Source: Bactrocera neohumeralis
Lineage: Eukaryota; Arthropoda; Insecta; Diptera; Tephritidae
Assembly: GCF_024586455.1 (NCBI RefSeq)
Contig: NC_065922.1
Span: 16,984,089-17,048,088, forward strand
DNA: 64,000 nucleotides
Direction of reading: 5' to 3'
Shown: positions 12,246 through 23,169 of the stretch, piece after piece
How the letters are laid out: every line of letters starts with the position of its first letter
Numbering within the stretch: the stretch's first letter is position 1
The notes under the pieces: model-generated
The model's input: the letters and a program-made list of their open reading frames with translations, nothing else
The model's database searches: none
Told to the model about the DNA's origin: nothing
Program-made: the position numbers and the translations under genes

Positions 12246-12299
12246 ATGATTGCGGTAAAAGTATATACTACTATATATATATACTTTCACCGCAATCAT
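12246..12299. repeat. Near-perfect 22-bp hairpin
   Basis: The left arm at 12246-12267 (begins atgattgcggtaaaag) is the reverse complement of 12278-12299 except for one position (a against g at arm position 12). A 10-base loop lies between. Outside the arms the pairing stops. It could be the fused ends of a tiny inverted-repeat element or a small hairpin RNA precursor. The sequence alone does not decide. Confidence 0.85.
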
Positions 12300-13122
12300 G
12301 TACATATGTATGTGTGTATGCATATTTATGTAAATAGCATACAAAATATTTTGCCATAGAAATGACACTCACATACAAAAATATGTGCATAGATAGAAAT
12401 CCAACTGATGTTGATTGAGCAGACATTGTACACGTCACGTGGACATGTCTCCTTGGTTTGTAGGAAAGTGAATGTAGCGGATAGTAATTGAAAAGGCAAC
12501 AAAGAATAGAAAATTTGCATGAAAGTATAGAGAGTATATGTGTGATGAAAGCATTCCAACTATTAAATAGAACTTGTATATGACATGGTATATGAGCGAC
12601 TTTAAGCAAGAAGTGTTAGAATGAGGAACAGCGATATTTAGACATTTTATGCAGAAGAACTTCACAGAACATGTCTTAAATTCCAAAAAAGCCTGCTGTT
12701 AATATATGTATATACTGAAAAGCGTGGACCAAAAGGCCAACCATAGATGGGATTTTATTTTTGAATCGATAAATCAGTAAATAATTAGTTTAAAAAAATT
12801 ATAATTTTTAATTATTATTTGAGAACAAAATATTATTTTTAGATTCTTTATAATTTTTTTAAACAATTTTATTCAAATGGTTTTCTTTGCTAAGAATATT
12901 GCTCTGAAGCTACTGTAAGCCGTTATTTTATTTACACAAAAATCGAAAACCGAGCTTTAAGTGATAAAAATTTCTAATTAATACATAATATGCACAAGAG
13001 ATGCCACATATCACAAATAAAAAGTGTAAAAATTATGAAATATTAAATAAGTAAAAAAGACGTAAGTAAGTTTTCACGAAAATATTCGAGTAGTCGTCCA
13101 TTAAAGCATATTTTGAAACAAT
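12300..13122. other. No gene seen
   Basis: Overlapping reverse-strand frames (12271-12686) occupy all phases and show no domain. AT-rich, with TATG microsatellite next to the hairpin. Confidence 0.55.
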
Positions 13123-13470
13123 AGAGTTGCCAACCATCGAAAAAAGCAAATATAAGAAACACTGAAAAACAAAAACTTGAGATTCTTAAGAACATTTAGA
13201 AAAGGATTTCTCGGAAAATAACAACAACAGGGAACAGAGAAACAACAGAGTTGCCAACCATCGAAAAAAAACAAATATAAGAAAAACATCAAAAACCTGT
13301 AAAAAACTTGAGATTTTTAAAGACATTTGAAAAAGAATTTGTCGGAAATATTCGAGTAATCACATATTTAGACATACATATTCGAAAAAAAGAGTTGCCA
13401 ACTATTGAAAAAAGTATATATATATGTAAGTATAAGAAAATATCACAAGATGTAAAACATGACTTTTAAG
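13123..13470 (+). repeat. Three-unit tandem repeat, period about 124-144 bp
   Basis: Units start with 'agagttgccaacnatyga' at 13123, 13247 and 13391. Each continues through an 'aaatataag' block and an 'acttgaga' block, then a 'tcggaaa' segment with 'tattcgag'. More diverged echoes occur at 14158 and 14236 (agagttaccac, agagttaccaac) and in reverse near 32048. A reverse-strand frame at 13101-13292 is only a translation of the repeat. Confidence 0.85.
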
Positions 13471-13909
13471 TGGGTAAACTAGTCTAAAAATAAAAAAAAA
13501 AATTATTTTGAAAATTCAAAAATTATTTTTAAAATATAAAAATAAATTGTAAAATTTAAAAATTATTGTTTTTTTTTAAGTTGAACTATTCAAAAATGTA
13601 TCAACAAGAGGATTTTTTAAAATTCAAATTAGTTGCGGAGATAAAGATATTTTGCTGATCCGGCAGCCAAACTGGTTTGATCCAAACTGAAACTTGAAAC
13701 GCGTTTTACTAGAGACAGTCTTTTTCAAAACAGAACCATGATTTCTCATGTTCTACTGGACATATTTACATGAAAATGATTGCTCGGAGAGTTAAAATCG
13801 TAGATATGGTCACGTGCCAATTCGTTAAGATACCACATTTCATCAGCAGCTATTTTTTAATTTTTTTTTTTTCGAATTTTTAATTTTTTTTTTTTTCAAA
13901 TTAAAAAAA

Positions 13910-13957
<48 letters not shown>

Positions 13958-15299
13958 TTTTTAAATTATTTTAATTTTTATATTTTTGGAATTTTTTTGG
14001 TATTTTTGTAATGCTAATAAATAACTAATAAAAATTAACAGTTAACATAGGGAATTTTTTTTTTAATTAGCTGATATGTATGTCTCTAGACTGGAATACC
14101 TTAAGAAAAGCAGTCCGAAAATATTCAGGTCGGATACAACTCAGACGTATTTTTGAATAGAGTTACCACCTGTGACTTAACATAAGGCGTTTAAAAATCT
14201 ATCCGGAAAATATTCGGAGATTTAATTGAATAATAAGTCGGATTAGAGTTACCAACTATTGTGAGAAGAAGGAGTGAGGAAAACATTAAACAAAATAATT
14301 ATAAAATGAGCTGAGATGCATTTGTCAACAAATATTTAAATGAAATATAAATTATATTCATACGCTTATATTAAATCTTAAAAAAGTATGATGTCATCAA
14401 CGTTGTCATACAAATTTTATGCACTCAAAACAGTAGAACTTAATGTGCCACAAAGGCAGTTGCCACAGTGGACATATGCCATAAGCGAATGCATAGGCTG
14501 TCACTCATCTGCACTAAGAGGAACAAACTCATTGGTTTGCGACTCATTCCAACAGTTAATCACAAACTACTAGCCCATAAGAGGAAGGAAGAAGAAGTGT
14601 CGTCTAGAAGTCTTTGATGTGTCGCTTTTAAATCAACACTTACGTCAGAGAGGCACCCAAACTGTCAGTCAAGCATGTATGTACATACGTACAACTGAAC
14701 TAGTGAAACGCTTTCACGTCGCAAAACCAAAAGAGTTGGCCAAAGGGCATCAGTAATGAATAAGACAACGAAAAACGAAGAAGACGCTTGTCAGTGGTGT
14801 TAAAAAGAATAACAGTTTTTTAAATATGTAAGCACTAAAGCTTTTTAAAAAATCAGGCTTAAAATAAATACAAATTAACGGCGCACTGCGCAAATTTTCT
14901 GATTTATTATGCTGTCTTTGTAGCAGTCGCAATATATATGTAAATATGCAGGTCTGTATGTAAAGTTATTCATGTAATTTGTAAATAAATTATAACTCCC
15001 CGCGGATGGTAAGCCTTAAATGAAACCAAAATCCACAATCATAGCTACATAGTGGTTTATAAAGAAGAAAAACTTGAAGTAAATTCTAAATTTTATATTT
15101 TTTGTCTTAAAATAAAAAAATTATAATTTTGACTATGGAAAATTTAAAACAAAAAATATTTTAATATAAAAATTAATATTTAATAACTCAAACAAAAAAT
15201 TCTTATAATCGAGAAACTTTATTAATTGAAAAACTATTTATCAATTTCCAGAGAATATTTTTATCAGTGTCAGCGGCAATAAAAATTAATATAAACAAG
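13471..15299. other. No gene; includes long poly-T tract
   Basis: A 39-base uninterrupted T run lies at 13914-13952 within a T-rich block (13850-14000). The small frame 14388-14573 (+) has no recognisable domain. Nothing else identified. Confidence 0.6.
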
Positions 15300-15515
15300 T
15301 TAGGAAAGGCTAAGTTAGGTTGCAACTGAATGCAACTTCCAAGAATCAAAGTCAGTGAAGTATTTTAATGATCGGAGATCAAAGGATTGTCATCCTGATC
15401 ACTTGTATATGTATATATAACCCTATATCTATCTCGCTTAGTTCCAGGTGTTAAGTAAAGCCGTTAGGTCAACAAAACTAGTATACTCTGTAGCGAATTG
15501 TTGCAAGAGTATAAA
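15300..15515 (+). repeat. Dispersed repeat family D with terminal hairpin, short copy
   Basis: Begins with 'aggaaaggctaagtta' and ends with 'tatactctgtagcgaatt' followed by 'gttgcaagagtata' (15482-15513), which can fold back on itself. The same end occurs at 42117-42149 and 52984-53017, and the same start at about 41519. Short length and a hairpin end suit a non-autonomous element. A Helitron-like relative is possible, but I did not confirm the class. Confidence 0.75.
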
Positions 15516-16764
15516 AAATCTAAAGTTACCTAAAAATCGTTGAAAAATGCTCAACATTCGAAGACGAATTTATTTATTTTCTCAAAAGAATATTTTTTTC
15601 AGGATTTTCTCCTGGGCATAATTTTTCTACTATATGTATGTATGTGTACATATATTTTTGCAAATGTTTTTAAGTTAAAATTTACATATTTTTTGAGTAT
15701 TTTCTGTTGATTTCTTATTTTTTTTATTTTTTTTTAATTATTTTTTTTTTATTTTAAGTTTTTGATTTTATTTTTTTGGAATTTTTTTGTTTTTAATTTC
15801 ATTTTTTTTTTTAATTTATTAATTCCTTTTCCTCTTTTTAAAGTCTTTTAATTTTTCCTTTTTTTATATATACTTATATTTTTTTATTATTTATTTTTAA
15901 TTTTTTGAGTTTTTTTCTGTTAATTTTTTCATTTATTTCTAATTTATTTAATTCTTTTTTAAATTTTTTAATTGATTAAATTTTTTATTTTTTTTAAATT
16001 TTTTTATTTAATTTATTAATTTATTTTTTTTATTTTTTATTGATTTATTTTTATTTTTTTTTTTATTTATTTATTTTTTATTTATTTATTTTTATTTTTT
16101 TTTTTTTTCCAATTTTTTCTGATATTACCTCACTGTGCATTGACAGCAGCACGAAACTTCACTATCAATATTTGCATGCATTTTCAACGGTATATGCTTA
16201 TGCCAAGCAGTGCAACGCCATGTTAGCACACGCGCATAAATATTTTAACATAATTCGCTTTAAATACAAAAATACGAAATACAGTGGGTATAGGTATGTA
16301 CATACATACATATACATATACAAGTATATGTGTACCATCGCATGTGAATTGCATTTATTTTAATAAAAATGTTAATTACATTAACAAGCCTTGGGAAAAA
16401 TAAGTAAATTAATAGTAATAAAATGAATTGAGTGCACGCTATAAAATATTGAGTGTGAGAACGCGCAAATTCTTGGTGCTGGTGGTGGATAGAAAGGGCT
16501 TTTAAGAATGGTTATAACAAAAAGGGTACCTCAGCTTATACGTAAATATATATGTACATACATGCACATATTTATGTATGTGAAAGGTAATGGAAACTGA
16601 AATAGTTAATGAGAGCGAGGCTCATAAAACCAACTCAAATCTTGACTTTTGGATGCTTTTAAATTCGATTAAACCCAAACCAAATTATAATTTATCACAA
16701 GTATAGCATACATCTAGGCGACGGGAAGACAGAATGCGTTATTTATTTACATATATAAAGGTTT
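15516..16764. other. T-rich low-complexity tract and unique DNA, no gene
   Basis: 15700-16110 is almost pure T with A interruptions, mirroring the A-rich tract at 1-660 in the opposite strand sense. The frame at 16040-16363 reads as poly-Phe/Tyr and is composition-driven. 16130-16764 is ordinary DNA with a CATA microsatellite at 16295-16330. Confidence 0.7.
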
Positions 16765-17072
16765 CAAAGACGGTCGAGAGATCGTTGAAGACATTCCATG
16801 AACGAGTGAGAGATAAGATGATTTAAAATCGTCAGGCAAGTGTTAGAGAGATGGCAAGAGAGCTCGACATCTCTCGCGAATCGCGTTGGCGGATATTTCG
16901 GGTATAAAACACGTTCTTCCTCGACTCGCCCGATAAAGCTGAATTTGTTGGAAAAAACTACCGTAAACAGGTCTCTTTGAACATGCGTGATCGTGCTAAT
17001 TCCGATCCCACATTCATGGAGAGCATTATAACTGCCGGTGCATTAAATCTTCTCAAAAGAATTGGATAATAA
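16765..17072 (+). pseudogene. Mariner/Tc1 superfamily transposase fragments, N-terminal
   Basis: One frame from 16830 reads SVREMARELDISRESRWRIF, a helix-turn-helix of the DNA-binding domain. A stop follows, then, still in frame, KNYRKQVSLNMRDRANSDPT and FMESIIT, which normally sits immediately before the GDETW box with the first catalytic aspartate. The GDETW box is replaced by unrelated codons (AGALNLLKRIG). The two halves may come from different lineages, joined by deletion. No terminal repeats were found. Confidence 0.75.
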
Positions 17073-17434
17073 AGTTTATACAGTATACTTTTAGGATCAG
17101 AACAAAATTTAGTGAAATGATAAAAATTGTTTTCATATAATCATAGTTTATCTCATTATTACTGATTTATTATATCTACAAACAAATGTTTGACTGAAGC
17201 AAATGTGGATCATTGAACCTCCTATAAATCTTAATAATGGTCTGAAACTGTTTAAAAATGGGATGAAATCCACTTTTTCATAGATATTCGGACTACTCTA
17301 TCGCTCCAACGTATTTGAAGCCTTCAATCATTAAGGAAGCGGTGGACCAAATGCTAGGGTGAATTTGCTTCAACAGCCAAGTGGCAATCAGCTGCTTGCC
17401 ATCAGAAACATTTCTATTGAAATTTGTCTACTCT
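17073..17434. other. No gene seen
   Basis: AT-rich spacer between two mariner remnants. It may be part of either, but no recognisable peptide. Confidence 0.5.
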
Positions 17435-17725
17435 GTCAACTTTGAAGTGTGTTCTAAAAATAAAGGCATTTTTGACAAAAAAAAAATTTATTCATTCACA
17501 TTAATGTTGTTGCCCTCAAAATAGTCCCCATTCGTCTGCATTTATTCCAATCGTTGAAAAACTTCTCAAACTCGACTTTTGGATACCCTTTAGCTCTTTT
17601 CATCTATTTTGAAAAATGTTGACCCTTTAAGGTCCTCTTTATTTTTGGAAATATGAAAAAGCCTTGCGAATTTGGAGGCTGAGGCATTGTTACAGTATGA
17701 TTTTTGGCCAAAAATGCACAAAAAA
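17435..17725 (-). pseudogene. Mariner transposase C-terminus fragment
   Basis: On the reverse strand, reading across frames from about 17720, the peptides FLAKNHTVTMPQPPNS, FSYFQKxRGP / FFIFPKIKRTLKGQHF and NGDYFEGNNINVNE appear. This is the run from just after the second aspartate to the C-terminal GDYFEG signature. Catalytic residues are lost. The sequence ending near 17440 (agtgtgttctaaaaata) is a candidate terminal repeat. The plus-strand frame 17664-17933 is a shadow. Confidence 0.75.
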
Positions 17726-19841
17726 GCAATGGAGTTTGAGGTTTGACAAACGAAAAGCTCTTAAAAACCTCTCTAATTCTCTCTCTAGCGGCTACTACAG
17801 ACTAAACTACGCTATAATTACAGCTAAAAACTTTGACAAATCTACTCTCCAGACCCGCGAATTTTTAAATTTTAATATTCCCATTATTTTCTCACCGTGG
17901 AAAGAGCACAGTACGGAGTCATATAAACATTAGAGTAATGAGTGTGTCCTGCTAACTACTTTGAGGAAAGTGAAATTTAAGCAATTTTCGAAGCAAACTA
18001 GAAAATAAGTCGGGGAAGATTTCACCAAAATTAGATTAAATTCAATACAAACAACGGTCAGCTGTTTTTTTCATAAAATTTTCACTACAACAAAAACACT
18101 AATTCATCACAGTTAAAAAAAATTATCAACAGCGAACTGTCAGTGTAAAGTAAACAAAACAAATTCGATTTAAAAGTTTTCAATAAAATGTCAAAATAAA
18201 CTCGGCAAAAATGTTTTTAAACAAACAACAACAAAAAAAAACAATCTTACAGAAGTCAAGAGTGAAAAGTGACAGCCTAGCAAAGCCGAACGGCTAGTAC
18301 GCATAGCAGGAAAATCAGCAAATGCAAACAGCAGCAACAGCAGAAACAACAGCAACAACAAACGACCGCATGACCAAGAACGGCAGAGTCAGTGCACGTC
18401 ACGTCATTTTACCACTTGGCGTGTTAGACACTTTGCCACACTTTCGAGTGAAGTTTGAAAGCAATAGATAGCTAACTGGCACCTGTAAACCACCTCTGTG
18501 TGTATGTGAATGTGCGTATGAATGTATGTATGTGTATGAGCGTATATGTGCAACGAGGCTTTCGAATAATGTCACACACGTAATTTATGTGAGGCAGCCA
18601 GGTAGTTGGCAGGCGAGCAGGCAGGTAGTCTAAACAGCTGGTCGTTGCATATGTTTAGGCGCATATGCGAAAATGTGCTCAGCGTGTTATGAATTATTAA
18701 TAGCGTGGCAATGTTCTGCCATGACACATCAACACAGTGAAAGGCGACATGTTGCAGGACACTACATTGACACACACACAACGTTCCAGCAGCGGGCGGG
18801 GGGAAAAGTGCAACATAGAAACATAGCAAATACACTTGTCTTTGCATTTGTGTGTGTGCGTCGGTGAAGGAGAAGAGTTAAGCGCGCGTGTGCATGACTG
18901 CAAAATGGCATAAGCAAATGTCGAATTTCGAATGAATAAGCAGAAGCTTCAGGTGAGAACTCAAAAAAAGAAGCACCGAGACATCTTTAAAATGCAAGTC
19001 GCTGCTGGAAAATGGCGAAACGCGTGCGGCACATAAATGTGAGAAAGCAATGTATGGCAAGGAAAATACAACAAAGATAAGAAAAAAGATAGGTATGTGT
19101 AAAATGCATATTGTTGTTGTAGTATAGGGCTAGTGAAAGGCTAATGTGTGTATTTATGAGTGTCCCCTCAAAGCGGAGAACGGAGACTATTCTAGAGTGG
19201 CACTTTTGAAACGGTAACTGGCATGACATGTCGATTTCTATGTATTTGTAAAGTTCAGCATATAAATTTTAGTGGAATGAGAATTTCAGCATACAAATAA
19301 GCTGTTGAAATTGTTATGAAAATTATTTTAGAAAACGTGACGAGCTAAAACCGCTATAATTATGCAGAAACGTGCCTCGTTGACCAACTAAAAATTTATG
19401 GTTGTGAAAATTGAATTAATTTAAGCAAACAAGGTTAACAATTTATTAATATTCAAGCCGCACAAAAACGCCGCTGCATTTCTGGCTGTATAGGTACAAC
19501 CAGTATGTCGAAAAACTTTAAATAACATATAAACGTGATGATAAATTTAGCTTACTCAAACTGAAATGTATAAAAACTAAAAACTTCAATTTAAGCTTCC
19601 AGTACTTGACGCCGAATCAAAGTAATAATAACTCAATTAAATTTTTTTTATTTAGAGGTTAAATCCACCTGTGACTTGGATCGAAGAATTTTCGGCACAT
19701 ATGTATGTATATATATATGAAGTATAGACATTTGTGAATATTTATCGAAAAAATTAAGTTGATCCGTTAAATAGTTTTAGAGGAGAGTATTTGTAAGACT
19801 TTTTCAACTTAGTGTAATCGATTCACAAAAACCGCCACCGT
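17726..19841. other. No gene; unique-looking DNA
   Basis: A CAG/CAA-containing stretch at 18300-18365 and TG-rich patches at 18495-18545 and 18845-18865. Reverse-strand frames 18572-19229 overlap and have no domain signature. The compositional shift near 18240-18500 resembles fly 5' UTR or promoter DNA, but there is no supporting coding exon. Confidence 0.5.
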
Positions 19842-20293
19842 AAGACACCTCATTTCAGAGGTACCCTGGAGAGCAGCTACAGCAACAAGAGAATGCAAAA
19901 TTTTCCAAAATGAATAGTAAATACATATACATACATATGTATATTACGCTCGTGGCCACGTAAAGCTTACAACTCGAAAATTTCAAGTGTTGTGCATATT
20001 TGACTTTATAGCGGTACTTTTTACAAGACACCTCATTTCAGAGGTACCCTGGAGAGCAGTTACAGCAACAAGAGAATGCAAAATTTTCCAAAATGAATAG
20101 TAAATACATATACATATACGAGGGCTGCTATATATATTCTGGCCTAGGGCAACACTAAGTGTTGCCAGGTGCAATCTGACATTTCCATTGGAAAGTTTGA
20201 CATTTTTTAGCATAACATCACTCAGAACGTTTTGTCATTTAATCGTGAGTTGTTTTATTTACAGGGAATTAAAAAATTCATCTCGGCCAAAAA

Positions 20294-20821
20294 ATGGAAT
20301 TAACTCGTGAACATTTTCGTGCGATCATTTTTCACAACTTTCGACGTGGATTATCACGACAAGAGTGCATCGATGAACTAAGATCTTTGTATGGCTATGA
20401 AGCACCATCCTATAGCACTGTGAAAAACTGGTACAACGAATTCAATCGTGGCCGACGCTCGCTCAAAGACGAATTCCGTGAAGGTCGTCCAAAAACAGCC
20501 GTTGTGCCAGAAAACATCGATGCCGTACGTGAACTGATAATGCAAGACCGTCATGTAACATACCTTCAGATAGAGGCATGCCTATGCATTTCTTCCACCA
20601 GCATACATTCGATATTGCATGAACACCTGGCCGTAAAAAAGGTTTGTTCTCGTTGGATCCCGCACAATTTGACAATCGCTCAAAAAAAAGGATCGTGCGG
20701 ATTGGTGTAAAGAAATGCTGAAAAATACGATCGCGGTGCTTCAAAAGACGTTTATAAGATCGTCACAGGTGACGAATCATGGATCTATGCGTATGAGCCC
20801 GAAACAAAACAGCAATCGGAC
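20294..20821 (+). pseudogene. Mariner transposase N-terminal half
   Basis: Starts MELTREHFRAIIFHNFRRGL, followed by a helix-turn-helix (RQECIDEL, APSYSTVKNWYNEFNRG) and an EFREGRP linker. The second HTH includes ISSTSIHSILHEHL, then SRWIPHNLTIAQKK. The frame breaks at an A run near 20681-20688 and again near 20725, but continues in sense as VYKIVTGDESWIYAYEPE, with the first catalytic aspartate at 20771-20773. It ends at the A tract. Two single-base shifts and loss of the rest make it non-functional. Start chosen because MELTREHF is the usual opening for this group. The reverse frame 20463-20744 is a shadow. Confidence 0.92.
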
Positions 20822-20978
<157 letters not shown>

Positions 20979-21635
20979 ATTTTCGTTGATAAATATGCCT
21001 ATTTACATTATTAGGCCAGAAATATATGTATATAGCAACCTACGTATTACACACGTGGCCACGCAAAGCTTACCACTCAAAATTTTCAAGTGTTGTGCAT
21101 ATTTGACTTTATAGCGGTAATTTTTACGGTATAGAAATTTTTTATTTGGAAATAAGTTAATGACATTGACATATTTATCAAAAATATTAAAAATTAAAAA
21201 CAAAACACATTCAACCATAGACAAAATCATTTGAAGTTAGACAGCTTTACAAAATGAGCTCGAAATGTAAGTGACTGACATGCGATGAAAAAATTATATT
21301 TTTGATTTTAATTTAATTTCATTTACACTATAATTGAAATTAATGTTTTATTTTCTTTTTTTTTTAATTTAAACACGAAGTTTAGTCGCGGTTTTACTTT
21401 AAAATAATAAAATAGGCCGCTTTTGTTTAAGCACAGCAAAGCTAGTTTGTGTTTTTTTTTCATTAAACGTAATAAATTAAAAATTATAATTATAATTAAA
21501 TAATATAATTTAGTGCACTTCTGCTTACTAAAAACTTAAGAAAAAACAAAATTGAAGAAAATCCCCAGCGAACCAAAAAAACCTGACAAAAATTTAAGAA
21601 AACATAGTGGTAAGCTTTGCGTGGCCACGAGTGTA

Positions 21636-21906
21636 CTATATGCCAATACATACATATAATTTTTTATTTATTAAAAAAAAATACCTCTTCAAAAAAAATA
21701 CACAAAAAAAAATATTTTTTTCTGACTTTCAAAGAAATTTAGACGCACCAGGCAGTTTCATTATAATTTAATAGTATGAAAATTTTTCATTAGAAACACT
21801 TAGTTCGTATATAGTTTAGTTTTAATGTATTCATTATTTAGAGTAAGGCGGTACGCTTTCTTTAGAGAATAAAATGAGAAATTTCGAAAAAATTATTTAA
21901 AAGTAC
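21636..21906. other. No gene seen
   Basis: AT-rich spacer, with T and A homopolymers near 21660-21720. Confidence 0.6.
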
Positions 21907-22376
21907 GTAGTTTTGATGAAAAGTATTCCAGATGCGGATTTGGAGGGGCAAATGGCGGACATTTTCATAGAGAACTTGAAATAGATGCTCATAAGAAAAC
22001 AGCGGAAAAAGCAACGATACTCATCGCAGCCGTATACAAATTTGAATTTTTAATTTTATCTCTAACTCATTCACTCAGCGTGATTCATCAGAAAGAATCG
22101 ATTGATCTGGCAAAGGCATCAAATATGACAGATACGCTGCTTGTCACGTTATGAAAATTTCTGCGTGAGAACTTGCGAAGAATACTACAGGGTCTCAGTG
22201 TACATTCCTCTGTTGGAGAAGTATTGGATGGCTTTCAACTAAGTTTGCTGCTTCCAGAAAAAGTATATGCTTTGAAAACTAAAGAAATGGAAAATATTAT
22301 GGACTGCTTGATAGATAGATTCAAAGGCTTTTTAGATAATGACAACGTCGTGCGACGTTTGAAGCTCAAAGGTTAA
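21907..22376 (+). pseudogene. Unrecognised decayed protein-like stretch
   Basis: Fragments read as protein in several frames: VVLMKSIPDADLEGQMADIF, then KESIDLAKASNMTDTLLVTL, then RENLRRILQGLSVHSSVGEV and LDGFQLSLLLPEKVYAL with a following EMENIMDCLIDRFKGF (the last open piece begins at 22173). The amphipathic Leu/Ile spacing suggests a bundle of helices, and the shape is faintly like a CARD or death-fold domain, but I cannot assign it. Stops and a frame change show it is not intact. It could be a gene fragment or a transposon gene I do not know. Confidence 0.3.
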
Positions 22377-22919
22377 CTTAATAACTGGCTGTGCCATTGG
22401 GGATGGAAGCAAAAGTCAAAAGCAACAAGTTACCGACTACTGCATTGGAAACGTTGAAGAACTGCGTTGTAGACCTATATGTACACATAAATCATATATC
22501 AACTCTTCGCAGCATGAAAACGTGGCTGAGGACGAACATCCTTGCTGCACACGCATTACGGCATTGAAATCATTGCAGAAGAAGTTCTCGAAAAATTCTC
22601 AAAACTTGGTCCACATCGTTTTGTTTTTTTAAACATTTACCCGCCCTTGAATATCCATAATAGTTTAACAGTACTCGATTTAGAGTTCATATAGTCTAAT
22701 AGAATTCTTCAAGATCAACATAGAATGACTTAGCTCAATACAAAATGATTACTAAGGATAAGAAATATCTGTATTTTGCAGTTAATTTATTAAGGACTGT
22801 ACCGAAAAGAAACTGCAAACTTTCAATTCAATATTTCTCATGAAGTAGCCATTTGATTGCACATTGCAGTAAGTAGCGTTAGAAAGCGTGATCAGTTCTG
22901 CTTCTATTATTTTTTCTTT
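22377..22919. other. No assignable gene
   Basis: 22390-22620 is slightly GC-richer than its flanks and could extend the decayed protein-like stretch upstream, but reading frames are broken and no motif is clear. The rest is AT-rich. Confidence 0.45.
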
Positions 22920-23169
22920 CTACGTCATTGGTTATAACATTTTCGCGATGCCTCGAATCAAAGGGCACGTGTGTAGGCAAATTAACAATCTTCGACCACC
23001 TTACACCAGAACGAAAACGTTAAAACCATCGTTGTGCGGTGAAAATGGAAACAATATCGGGTCCATAAACTGCACAAATTTTAATGGCGGCTTGAGATGC
23101 ATTTTTGCCTTTATCGTAGTAGTATATGCCGTAGTAAATATGCCGTATTTTCTCTTTATTTTGCTCCAT
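22920..23169 (-). pseudogene. Mariner transposase N-terminus, mauritiana-like lineage
   Basis: Reverse-strand start at 23169-23167 gives MEQNKEKIRHIYYGIYYYD then KGKNASQAAIKICAVYGPD and TAQRWF, continuing in another frame as WFQRFRSGV. This is the first helix-turn-helix of mariners in which KGKNA-Q-A, YG-D and the WF-RF-SG motif are conserved. The piece ends before the second HTH. The fragment at 46447 (MSENNEEIRCILK...) is a close relative. The plus frame 22888-23232 is a shadow. Confidence 0.85.

Noticed and set aside
16040..16363. 107-codon frame beginning with poly-Phe/Tyr
   Set aside because: Translation of the T-rich tract.
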